Source: Flammula alnicola
Taxonomy: Eukaryota > Basidiomycota > Agaricomycetes > Agaricales > Strophariaceae
Direction: 5' to 3'
DNA length: 64,000 nt
Assembly: GCA_015499995.1 (NCBI GenBank)
Contig: JADNRV010000075.1
Coordinates: forward strand, 186,001-250,000
The notes beneath the pieces were generated by a model. It searched no databases. It was given only the letters and a program-made list of their open reading frames with translations, and had not been told where the DNA came from. Positions 33,908-43,892 of this stretch are shown here, piece after piece. How positions within the stretch are numbered: position 1 is the first letter of the stretch; each line of letters begins with the position of its first letter. A program made the position numbers and the translations under genes.

Positions 33908-34609
33908 ATTAAGCGGCTGTGAATCGCGAAATCAGTTGGAACTGGGAAAAGAATAATAAATATAAGGCGAAATACTGACACAATGCACATACACATACTA
34001 TGATACAGGCTGGGCTAGCCGGTCTACGTAGGCTCATGCCTATCGCACGATTCACATATCTAGTGTTGCCCATGACCAAGAAACCTGTCAGAGGAACATT
34101 GAAGAAAATCAAGGAATGTAAGCTATAAATTGTGATGACGCAATTCAGGGTGAACATATTTAGACTGTCAAGAATAGCGAGAGAAGAGAGTAGGGGCTGT
34201 ATCTTTCCTAAGTGAGGAGGTTGCGGGATATTGTAGGATTGACGATTGAGTACACGGTCACGATGGTTCGAATAGGAGGTAAACACAACCTTTGCAGGGT
34301 TTCGGGATAATGAACAAGAAGCACTGTGCTCCCACTCAACTGGCGTCTATGGTATGCAAGTTAGAATAAGCTGTCCGAGGCTCACTCCTGGATCTTTCAC
34401 TTGCAAAATGGGACAAGAGCCCAATTAAAGCTTGGTTAGGCTTCATACTGGTAGTGACTTGCTTCACAGGTTAACTTCAGTCTAGGACTCAGGACGACAT
34501 CAAAAGGCCTTTCAATATAATTCAATGACACGAAATAAAGTGTTTGAAATGTTCACTTAGCGCCTGTACTGCTGTCTTGTGTCTTGCACTGGCATTAGCA
34601 CCAGTCCGA
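33908..34609. other. Unassigned region
   Basis: A minus-strand frame at 33909-34286 has hydrophobic stretches but no family resemblance. The region is the downstream flank of the dioxygenase gene. Confidence 0.4.
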
Positions 34610-35308
34610 TTATTTTGCATCGGCAACGGCACCGCAATGGGGGCACTTCCTACTGTTTTCGTCATTCATCCATTGTTCAATCACTGGCTTGAGTTGGGTG
34701 CCAAGATCGGTAACATGGAATGACTCTTCGCGAATGATCGTAGGCTCGACATGGACAGAGTTGGAACAGTACCACCTAAGACGATCTGGGATATGTTCAG
34801 CAATGACCCATGAACGATTCCAACGATTCGAGCTGTCATACCTTTCGAATCCGCAGGTCTAACGCGCTCTATCACAAGTCCGATCGTGTTAGCGAAGCGG
34901 ACGGGATTGTGAGGCGTATTGGCTTAGGAACAAATTTCAGCCCGAAATTGTGTCGTATCAATGCGATAAGGCACTGAATCAGCGCATACCAGGTAGCAAG
35001 AACATCTCGCCTTCTTCGATGCGAATGTCTCGAAACTTTCCTTCATCCACCGTTCGGAGAAGCATGCCACCTTTGTATTGATAGAACCACTCCTAGGAAA
35101 TCGCTGAGAACAAGCACCATCCAAAAGTAATTATAAGACGCACCTCTGTTTCATTAACGTGATAGTCGCGCCTCTCATTTGGCCCTCCCACTGCCATAAC
35201 GATGAAGTCGCTGCCTTGATACAAGCAGAAATTGTTCACGGGAGGTTGTAGCAAGTGCTGGTTGTCTGCCAACCATTTGTTGAAGTTCAGGGGTGGCAGA
35301 AGAGGCAT
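34610..35308 (-). CDS. BNA1: 3-hydroxyanthranilate 3,4-dioxygenase
   Basis: This cytosolic iron enzyme opens 3-hydroxyanthranilate in the kynurenine route to quinolinate and NAD. ATG 35308 gives [20 protein letters not shown]. The cupin core reads [20 protein letters not shown], then [14 protein letters not shown] and [20 protein letters not shown]; the His of DYHVNE, the Glu before WFY and the His of TPHNP are the expected iron ligands, with the substrate-binding Arg in ERRDYH. It continues [30 protein letters not shown] and the C-terminal [12 protein letters not shown] of the accessory metal site. Three introns keep frame (donors after NETE, LLP and DSK). It is complete at about 180 residues. 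An in-frame upstream extension exists only with a GTG start. Confidence 0.95.
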
Positions 35309-35674
35309 ACTGAGGTTATAGCTTGCAGTTGGTCCGTAGTCGTGAAGGAAAACGGTATATAATCTATATAGGAATGTCTCCGAGTCCTCTTTAATCATAG
35401 GCTGATTCACAGCTGACTGGACTGGACTGGACCGGATAGACACGGCGGCCAGTATTAGTATTACTATTTTCCAGTATTTTGATATTGACACATCACATGA
35501 TGTTATTCACCTGGCACGTGCTCCGCAATTCGTGTTTGTCTCTCGTCCCCAGAAATTTATTAGAAATTGCCAGATATATTTTAGCCTTTATTCTTTTGCT
35601 GTAAAGACATTGGCATCTTCTTTGTCTCTCTGGATTACATAAACCGCATTCATCTCGACAATTCCATTCAAAAG
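35309..35674. promoter_or_regulatory. Divergent promoter region
   Basis: This 366-base spacer lies between the dioxygenase (minus) and the following hypothetical gene (plus). A direct GACTGGACTGGACCGGATAG stretch lies around 35418-35440. No convincing TATA box stands out for either gene. Confidence 0.35.
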
Positions 35675-37058
35675 ATGGTCGCATCATCTTCTGCTGCAGC
35701 ACAGGCCTCTGAAAACGAGAAACGGAGGAAGCAAACCATGGAGAAGGTGAAAGCAAACCACGTGTGTCAGCCATCTCCTCAATGATTGCAATTTATCCTG
35801 AACCCTTTATTCTCCAATCGTCAGCTCTCCAGGCAGTTGCAGATGCGATTGCAATACGCTAGATTGAAAGTCGAACATGGCTGGGTATGTGTTATGGGAT
35901 TTATCTCTTCGTCTCCTCGACACTGATGCATGTGTGAATTATAGCAAAAGCAGAATCTCAACGAAGTCGAGAATCTTTACTTCCACAATTCTCATCTGCG
36001 GGCATCGAAGCCATTTCCAGCACCGACTATCACAACAACCCAACAACAACAACACACTTCGTTTACTGCACCCCAGTCCGGTTCTGCCCAGTCATCGTTA
36101 TCATTCAAGCTTGGAACGTCAAATTTGGGCCGGAGCACTGTGAACGCAGGTCCATCTTTAAGTAACGAGCAAAGCAAGAATCATACTTCTCAAGAGGATC
36201 CAAGCTCTAATCATGCCTCGCAGGCAGAACCTATCGTTGATCACCCTATTTCCATGCCGAGCTCGGATTCCTCTTCGAGGGTCAATCTTCCGGATGACCC
36301 TTCCATACCAATGGCCGTCGATTCAGACGAAGGTACAACACTATTGGACATATCGACAAGTTCTGTTCCTGCTGTGCCGAACGGCTCAGGAGAGAACGCC
36401 ATCCTGGCTCCAGACGATCATACACCATCTGCCACAGATCCTTTGGCCTCCTCGCAGGACAGTCAATCACCACCCGATCTTTCTCACTCTTCGTCCAATC
36501 ATTACCCATCTGCCAAATTATCACGCCCTCGTGCACAGAAGGTTCCATCTGGATCGAAGGCTTTACCGTCGCTGACAGCGAAAGACATGTACAATTTTGG
36601 ATCGAACACCACATTAACATACGACTCTTTTTGGTCCTCGCATTTGGGCTCGGCCGCACCCGACCTTCCAGAGGTCTGTTAGCAATTCCCCTGCGGAATT
36701 CGCGCCAGCATTTCAGATACCAGGAGATTTTACCAGTGGAGTGCAAGATCACGGCCGACCTAGCTCTACTTTGGCTTCCTCTTCCAGCTTTACGACCGCC
36801 CCAGGACATCTAGAAAACCCCGAAGTCTTGGGGGTCCCACATAGTGCCCATACCAGTTGCCTTGTTTGTAATTTTGATCTGTCGCCATCCTTTCTGCAAT
36901 CTCAGCTGCCATACAGAATAATAATGATATGTCTGCATAAATCCGTCCGGAATCATTGTCACCAGCCGGTGCTTTGCTTGACCTTGAAAAAACAGAAAAC
37001 AATATCTGTTGGACGGTTCCTTGTAACATCAACTTTCTCATTGACATCATGCTTTTAG
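35675..37058 (+). CDS. Hypothetical Ser/Pro-rich protein with short N-terminal conserved helix
   Basis: ATG 35675 starts MVASSSAAAQASENEKRRKQ. After two introns a conserved-looking coil appears (LSRQLQMRLQYARLKVEHGW, then QKQNLNEVENLYFHNSH). The remainder is a long Ser/Pro/Thr-rich stretch, then AKDMYNFGSNTTLTYDSFWS. The first frame ends at 36682, but a second frame running on from about 36662 gives coherent SNSPAEFAPAFQIPGDF and QDHGRPSSTLASSSS. Two missing C residues near 36657-36670 would join them. No catalytic domain is recognised; it may be a nuclear or regulatory protein, which is only a guess. The 3' end is uncertain, with 37058 the furthest limit of the second frame. Confidence 0.55.
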
Positions 37059-37109
37059 GTTCTATAAAATGGCTTTACTTCGCGATTCAGAGTCTGGACG
37101 AATAACGAA

Positions 37110-38250
37110 ATGGACAGCAACCCAACTTCAAGGAGATTTTTTCCAGCCGAACTTATTGACTTGTTTATCGACCACAACCACGACGACCCTCAGTCGCTAA
37201 TGGCCTACGCCCTTGTCTCCAAGCAATGGACGCCAGCAAGCAGGTACCATCTGTTCTGCAAGGTTGGAATATCGCATACCAACGCCCGGGAATTCATCGA
37301 ACTCTTGATGTCCCCACATTGCACCTTCTTGACCATAGTTCGCGGCCTGGATGTTCAATTGTATCCGGGTCTCAGCGTTGGCTCAGCGAATTTTCTCGTC
37401 GTTTATCCATACTCGACAAAACCACCATCACCTTTCTCGCGATTTCAGGGTCCAGGAACACCGTCGTTCGCGAAGAAGCCAGGATTGGATTGTCCTTATT
37501 TTCCACTCAGGTCAAACATTTGGAAGTAGGCGCCGTGTCGTTTGAGGCCTTCGCGGACTTCGCGTCACTCCTCTGCGAGTTCACAGCTTTAGAGTCGCTC
37601 TCCTGCGCGTCTACCTATCAGATCGCCGTTCTGCCTGAGAAACTGCAGTTTAGCGCCCCGCTGCAAGGCCTCAACCTTGCATTTCCATCAACCACACTCG
37701 TTTTTGAGTTTCTATTCCTCCAGGACGTCCTTCCCACCATCACCTCACTTTCTTTGTCCCACCTCGCCGTGGCCGATTATTCAATCCTCACGAGGTACTT
37801 GGACACGCCGAACAGCAATTTGCAGTCTTTCAACATCAAAATGGACAGTAACTTCTCCGGTGTTACGTTAGGTCCGTCTCTATTTTTGTTAATAATAATT
37901 GATAACAAGGTCGTTGATGCCTTTATTATGCAGGTACGTTCACAGAAAAACTTAAGATGACGCAGCTCAAGGCATTGCGCCACCTGATTGTTGAGACGAC
38001 CCCGAGACTTTCGCCGGAACAGGCCTTTGCCTTACTCGCGACGATTTCGTCACTTCAGCTGGAAACGCTGGAGATATCTGTGCAGCTTATGCAAGGAGTG
38101 GCGAGGATGGATATCCTACTTAGCGGGAACCGCTTTGATTTTTTGAAGAGGTTGTTAGTTATTGGATCAAGTTGGGCCGAGGTCCGCCAGTTTTTCCCCC
38201 GCTGCGACGCGAAGAACGTTTTGCAGGAAGGAGGAAATACCTTGATATAG
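37110..38250 (+). CDS. F-box/leucine-rich-like basidiomycete protein
   Basis: The ATG at 37110 starts MDSNPTSRRFFPAELIDLFI, followed by DDPQSLMAYALVSKQWTPAS and RYHLFCKV, the classic basidiomycete F-box layout. A leucine-rich part follows (WLSEFSRRLSILDKTTITFL, LQFSAPLQGLNLAFP, LPTITSLSLSHLAVADYSIL, LKALRHLIVETTPRLSPEQA). One intron separates SGVTL and GTFTEKL (37871 to about 37934). A frame slip at GGG 37368-37370 separates DVQLYPG from SQRWLSEF; one extra G joins them. The product is expected to be an adaptor of SCF ubiquitin ligases, target unknown. Confidence 0.7.
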
Positions 38251-38365
38251 TACATTTATGTTAGAACGCGAGGAGATATCTAGACAATGATCTCAGACCG
38301 GAGATTAATCAGAGAACACACAATGACCTCGAACACCGGGGGAAGGCGCCCAGACGTTGGAACCT

Positions 38366-40961
38366 TCAGTCGAAGGCCTCAATATCGTCCGATTCCAACC
38401 AACCCCCTTTTTGCTCCCTTGTCATGGATGGAGAAATAGTATCCAATTGCCAATCATTCTCAGTTCCTTGATCCATCTGCACGTCATCTTCATTAAGCTG
38501 CTGAGCGCGTACGATGTTTCCTGTACGTGTGAATTCCATTCGGGAAAATAGTTTGTGCATGGGAGGAGGGTGCAAGGGTTTCCTAGGGTCTGTGTCGTTT
38601 GCTTTGAGAACCCCGCCAAGTTCCAGGATAACGTCGTTTTTGCTCCATCCGCCTGCCCGCCAACCAGAGCCGTCCTGAAGAAAAATGATTAGACACGCCA
38701 TTGTTGGAATTGTCCTGCAGCAGAAAAAATACGTTTGTTATTGCGCTTTCTGTTAGCCAATCCCTGGTAGTCCGCACGCCATCCCAAGCGCCCTTTTCTT
38801 TTTGGAGGAAAGCAAAAAATTCGGGCTTAAAGTATTTTTGGGAACGCCTGGGCACTGGAGAGGGTAGAGAATGGAGGGTGCCCAATGTCAGTAAATGAAA
38901 TTGATGGGGGTTGGCCAGGTACCACTAAAGTACAATACGTCAGTTGTCGCTGGATTTAAAGGAGAAAGAAAGCAACACACAGCATCTCCTCCACTGGAAT
39001 CGACCCAGCTTAGCCAATCCGCGATTCCTTCGCTCTCTTCGATTTCATTACAGAATTGTGTGTAATTCTGGTGGATGTAGAGCGAGAAGAGGGAAGAATC
39101 GATGGGAGAATCCGCGTAGAGAGCCTGAGAGTGTTCACAAACTTGTAAGCATCAGAGCATCGATAATGAAGAGAGAACATAGCGTACGTCAACGTCGACT
39201 CTACTCGTCCGTCGTTCGTGGTGCTGTAGGTGTGGAGGAAGGTTGACTGGGTCTTTCAATAAGGCGTCAATCGCTCGTTCCTTCTGCAGGTCCTTCGTGG
39301 TCGCGGAAGGATTTGGGGATCGTCTTTACCTGTAGAGTATGGGCATGAGAATCATGCTGACGCACAGATCAAGACAGATGAACGTTTATTATATAAAACT
39401 TTCCAAGAAGATGGAAGAGAGCGAGGCTTTGCTCTCGTCTCGTCACCGCCTCCAAAACAAGTGCGCTTCCCCGTTTCACGCTTTTGCTCTTGCGACCAGG
39501 AGGAATATCCACTATGCACGCAAATTGCAATGCCATGATGGCACTTCTGATATCACCGTTCGCAGATTCCACGATGATGTCGAGAACTTCCTTGGACGGC
39601 ATTATGCCAGCCGTCGAAGACGTCGACGTGAAGTGGGTATTGATCATCGCTTGCAGAGCCTTGCGCAGGAGAGTCGGCGCTATCGGGTTGAATCTGGAAT
39701 AAAAGTCAGACAAAATTTAAGAGATCGCATGTACGTACCCTATTTCGGTAACATACGGTCCTCCTAGAAGATCTTTCGATAATACTGTCCGGACATCAAC
39801 GACCTGTGCCTTGTCTTTACCTGAACCACCGCCACCTGCCTTTCTTTCGTCGCTGGCTTCGCCTCTCATGCCTGCGTCGCTTATGATGATCACAAGCGGT
39901 ACTGAGGAATCAGATGGCGCTGACGCAACAAGGGCTTTGAGGGCTTCGTGAAATTGTGCTTGAGTTTTTGGATGCAAAATGTTGGGAAGATCTTCGAGGA
40001 GGATGAGGCGACGCTTTGCTGAACCTTGGGACATTATTGAGGGATCGGAGAAGATACTTTGACATGTTGAAGCACGAGTTAGGAATGCTTCGAATTTTGT
40101 GAATATTCCTTCGTAATCTGTCTCGAATTGTCGTGAAACATTATCTTCGCCTATACGTGCCATTTATAAGAGACGAAATAAAATTCTCGGAATTGGGAAG
40201 CTCACGTTCACCGAAAGCCACGGAAGGCATCTCCGCTATTGAATTTCTCCACTCTAAAATCTCGAATCCCATTTCTCGGGCAAGAACCCGCATCGTCGTC
40301 GTCTTTCCTGTCCCAGCTGGGCCTGTAATGGCCAGAATGCGCTGAAAGTTATTCATCAAGCAGACCAAATGCAAAATATGTTCCAGATACTCACCCTATA
40401 CTTTTTGAGCTTTCCAGATGGCCCTCCGTCGAAGGCTTCAGTCAGCCATCGGCGGACGTCTTCGACTTTCTTGACGTGAACGGCTAATTGGGACTGAGAG
40501 GAAAGATTATTTGAGAGATTTTCCAGAATGGTGAAGAGCATACCTCTGTCGTAGGCTCATATTTGTCGACCCACAGGCAGGCATCTACAAGACGTGAGGA
40601 AGTTATACGCCACGAATGTAAACGAACATACCAATGTCGTCCCCCGGTGAGGTGATCCTGATTATTTCCTTCGCCTTCCCTTTTCCTTTCCGGTTTTGTG
40701 AGGGTAGGTCGTGGCTAACTTGTGTCGTCGTTGGTGTTGAGTGCCTCGAAAACTGGATACAAGTTGGCCTCAGTTATGGATCCCGTGTTCAATCGAAGAT
40801 GGGCTTACAGCCGTTAGCGGGTCAAGCCGTTTCAATTTTAACGGCGCAGAAGATGAGGGTCCTTCGCCATCGAGTTTGACTGTTTTGGGACGATCAGATG
40901 GTGGTTTTGCCTTCTTATGAGTGGCTTGCTTTTGCGAATGGGATTTGACAGTCGGTGCCAT
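38366..40961 (-). CDS. RAD17: RAD17-type checkpoint clamp loader
   Basis: Rad17 with RFC2-5 loads the 9-1-1 clamp at damaged DNA in the nucleus. ATG 40961 gives a basic head (MAPTVKSHSQKQATHKKAKP). Landmarks in order are CLWVDKYEPTT, SQLAVHVKKVEDVRRWLTEA, the Walker A ILAITGPAGTGKTTTMRVLA, EFLLEWRN-like EILEWRNSIAE, KFEAFLTRAST, Walker B RRLILLEDLPNILHP, PLVIIISDAGMRGE, FNPIAPTLLRKALQAM, SANGDIRSAIMALQFA, GKVLYNKRKGDDPNPS, DSSLFSLYIHQNYTQFC and KYFKPEFFAFLQKEKGAWDG. The acidic tail WLESDDIEAFD matches the family's C-terminal acidic end. All introns keep frame; a 54-base intron (GTGAGC..TATAG, about 40155-40208) explains an apparent break after AFGER. Confidence 0.95.
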
Positions 40962-41645
40962 CGGATATGGGTGTGCTATTGTTGCTTATTAATGCCTTTT
41001 GAGTTCAAAACCCAAGTCGGATGTGTACGTTTCGTGAAGACGCGTAAAGGCGGTGCTGAGACGCGTCTCTTATGCTCTTACAATGTAAACAAGTGGAAGT
41101 TGCAGTTCGTTCAATATTCAATTAGCTCTCGTACCTCTTGTCGGGGTTAAATTATGTAATTAAATATTTATATCCTCCGCTACAGCCGACGTTGGATCAA
41201 CGTTGGATCGACGTTTTTTTTTAAAAAAAAAAAGTCTTTGTTTATTCTCTACTATCCAAAGACTGAACTAGTCTAGGCTCATTAAGCAACGAAAACGAAC
41301 CAACTGAAAAAAGACTGACGAAGAAGCTGCGCGCCGGAGAAAAAAAACACTTCGTACGATCGTCAAACGATCGCATTTAACCATTCAAATATTCAACCGT
41401 ATCCCGAGCATGTGTCAAGGGGTACATATCATTCTCCCCAAAATGCACCACTGGCAAGCTTCAAAATTAAACGTTTATGTAAACGTTCAAGCTTCCTTGT
41501 CATCCTTGGGCAGGTACCGGCTGCCTTTAATAAATCGCGTCTCGCTATCTACGCTTCCCGAAACCTCTGAAACTTTCAAACAGAGCTCTTTCGATAACTA
41601 GACCGAACTCAAGGAGTTACAGTTTCTGCAACAAATAGAATGGGA
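40962..41645. other. AT-rich intergenic region with short repeats
   Basis: It is the upstream side of RAD17 and the 3' side of GH71. It contains an 11-bp tandem repeat, a T9A11 tract and two small hairpins (AGTCTTTG at 41233-41240 with its complement at 41257-41264; AAACGTTTATGTAAACGTT near 41470). No gene is supported. Confidence 0.5.
41189..41233. repeat. 11-bp tandem repeat followed by a T9A11 tract
   Basis: ACGTTGGATCA, then ACGTTGGATCG, then ACGTT stand in tandem at 41189-41215 and run into a homopolymer T tract and an A tract ending at 41233. The T/A junction is self-complementary and could extrude a hairpin. Confidence 0.7.
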
Positions 41646-43270
41646 TTATGCAGGCGAGGCTGCTACGAACGCATTGAAGTTGTATGAAGGGGGTTTCTTC
41701 TTGAAGTTAAAACCTGCGGGAGAGAAGTCCACAGTCCGGACACCATTTCGGGAAACCCGCGCCACCACGTTGCAGTCATTCTCCAGATGGAGCTTGACTT
41801 TGTTGACTCCGGCTGGCAGGTCAGTACTGAGATGCGATGTACCACAAGTCAGTTCTAGGTGACCTGGTTTCGATAAGAAAACGATGCCCCAGAGATAGTT
41901 TTCTGTCTATAAACGAGTCAGCATCAAGATCAAGGCAGAGAAACGGTAGACGTGGAACATACAAAGTTGTAATTCAGTGGTTTACCGATAGAATCTGGTG
42001 CGTCCGCGTCTTTTGGATAAAGCCGCGCCCATAGGAAGACGCGATCCTTCGCAATAGCAGGATATTCGCCTGTCTTGAAAGCCGTGATATAGTACCGCGT
42101 AAGATCTAGCCAGCCTGTGGACACGGAATTTGCTCGTATAAACGGGGATGGCAATGATGAAAGAATTCGGAACTTACCCTGATGGTCAAAGCCATTTGTC
42201 CAGGCTTCCGACTGGGGCTGTGCTCCGTCAATTGGTCCGATATAATGAGACTCCCATAGTCATTCCAGCTGATTATCTGCGCAAAATCAATGGACTTCCG
42301 AGCTTTAATCAAGAGTTCCCATCGAGACACAAAAAGCCAAGAATCTGCGCGATATATGAAGTTCTTGTTGTACGTTTCGCGGGAGTAGTGCTATGGAAAA
42401 GAGGTAATCGTAGGACAAGACGTGTGCCAGAAGGAAATATGACTGACGGTGAAAAACCAAGGGGAAACCGCTGCCATGTAGGTCTTTCCCATGAGGTGAG
42501 TCAAATATGCGTCGTCGTAGGCAGATGTAATGTCGTGATTTCCGATCGGCCACCCAGAGTCCCACTGGAGTCGGGTCTCATATGAAATTTTACACGAAAA
42601 GAGATAAGGAAGACGACGGACACAAAAAGCACCATCAATAGACTTCAGACCCGGTAAGGTTGATGGCTCAATGAAGAAAGCAGGTACGAAATGGATTGGT
42701 GGCATATTGATCTTGAAAACGTTCTTCCATCCCTCGTCCAGATGTTGGGTTCCAAAAGTGCAGAACTGTCCTCCGAACGTGGACACAAAGACTTTTCCGT
42801 TATAGATGAGCTGGTTCGAGTGCTCTCTGTACTTCATGACGAGATCACGAAGCAGATGTCCGTCTTCAGCACTGGAGCAAGGGAACGACGCCATATCGAA
42901 AGAAATGAACAGCTTGAAGTTCGTGCCAATCGCGGAACTATAGGCGTCTGCAACTCGATCCGGCTGCCAAGTATCCCTTCCCATGTTTAGAGCGAATGCA
43001 TCGATTCCTCTGGAGGCCGCAAGAGTTATAGCTAGAGGATGACGATATAAATATACATCAGCGTGTCGTTAGGGTAACAATTGACGATTTACCTCTTTTC
43101 CAATCCCCTTTATTATATGGATAGGTGTTTCCAACCATAAAATGAGAAATGACGATTTTTGGGGAAACTGCGCGTTTGGGGATGTCGACCCCGCCGGAAA
43201 AGACATAACCATCTATACCCGAGGAGTTGATGGCCAACCAAAGGGCAGCCAAGTGGAACCTGAGGCGCAT
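41646..43270 (-). CDS. Alpha-1,3-glucanase (GH71 mutanase), secreted
   Basis: GH71 enzymes cut alpha-1,3-glucan of fungal cell walls. ATG 43270 (MRLRFHLAALWLAINSSGID) gives a signal-like N-terminus. Landmarks are VVISHFM-type KIVISHFMVGNTYPY, SRGIDAFALNMGRDTWQPDR, KLFISFDMASFPCS, VFVSTFGGQFCTFG, WKNVFKINMPPIHFVPAFFI, WDSGWPIGNHDI, YMAAVSPWFFTHYSRETYNK, ADSWLFVSRWELLIK and QIISWNDYGE followed in another frame by SHYIGPIDGAQPQSEAW. One extra G at plus-strand CCC 42253-42255 unites the WNDYGESHYIG motif. The end is a beta domain (VNKVKLHLENDCNVVARVSR) and YNFNAFVAASPA. Introns are standard apart from one weak GTCCGT donor. It may act in hyphal or fruit-body wall remodelling. Confidence 0.88.
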
Positions 43271-43892
43271 TCTACTTGAGAGTCCTGTCCGCTGAGCGAA
43301 ATATCGATAAGAGAAGACCTGAAATTCATAACGCACAACGAGTCGGTATTCACCCATGGGAGGTTGACAGTTAAGTTTAAGTCAAGACCGACGGCCTGAA
43401 GTTGCGATCAAATCTGGGCCTTTCAACTAGAAAGGAGGCTGCGCAAGCAGAGGGGGTAGGAGGCCGGGGTATTCTATACGTAGACATCCTCTGGCATCCT
43501 TCAGAACAGAAAAGTTGAACCACTGGCACCCAAGACATATCCCGGAATTAACGAAAAGGATCCTTCAGGAAAATTGGAAAGAACCAAATGCAACTTTATC
43601 GGATATGAAGAAAAGAAACATACGGGCAAGGGAATTCAGGCTTCAGGTAGGACGCCAGAGTGGAATTCGGAAGAGTCAGGTCGCGTTTCTGTCAAGGACG
43701 CGTGACTATGTACTCTTAGTGTCACACGGGCCGCTTCTGTGACCCGACGCATCTGGCGTGACACCGCGTCCAACAATTTGTGGCCTTTCCGATTCATTTG
43801 GCGCTTTCCTGACGCTTCCTATCTTCTGAACTTTCAAGAGTATCGCATTCGCCGTCACTGGTCACCTCTTGTACATTTACAACAATCAAACC
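43271..43892. promoter_or_regulatory. Divergent promoter region between GH71 and UBA2
   Basis: This 622-base spacer separates two genes reading outward. The frame at 43515-43742 is not supported. A pyrimidine-rich leader precedes UBA2. No clear TATA box was found for UBA2, as expected for a housekeeping gene. Confidence 0.35.

Noticed and set aside
35309..35491. N-terminal extension of 3-hydroxyanthranilate dioxygenase with a hydrophobic, membrane-like segment
   Set aside because: The longer frame needs a GTG start, while ATG 35308 gives the N-terminus expected for this cytosolic enzyme.
40130..40215. Apparent frameshift in RAD17 after the Walker A exon
   Set aside because: A 54-base intron with GTGAGC donor and TATAG acceptor restores the frame exactly.
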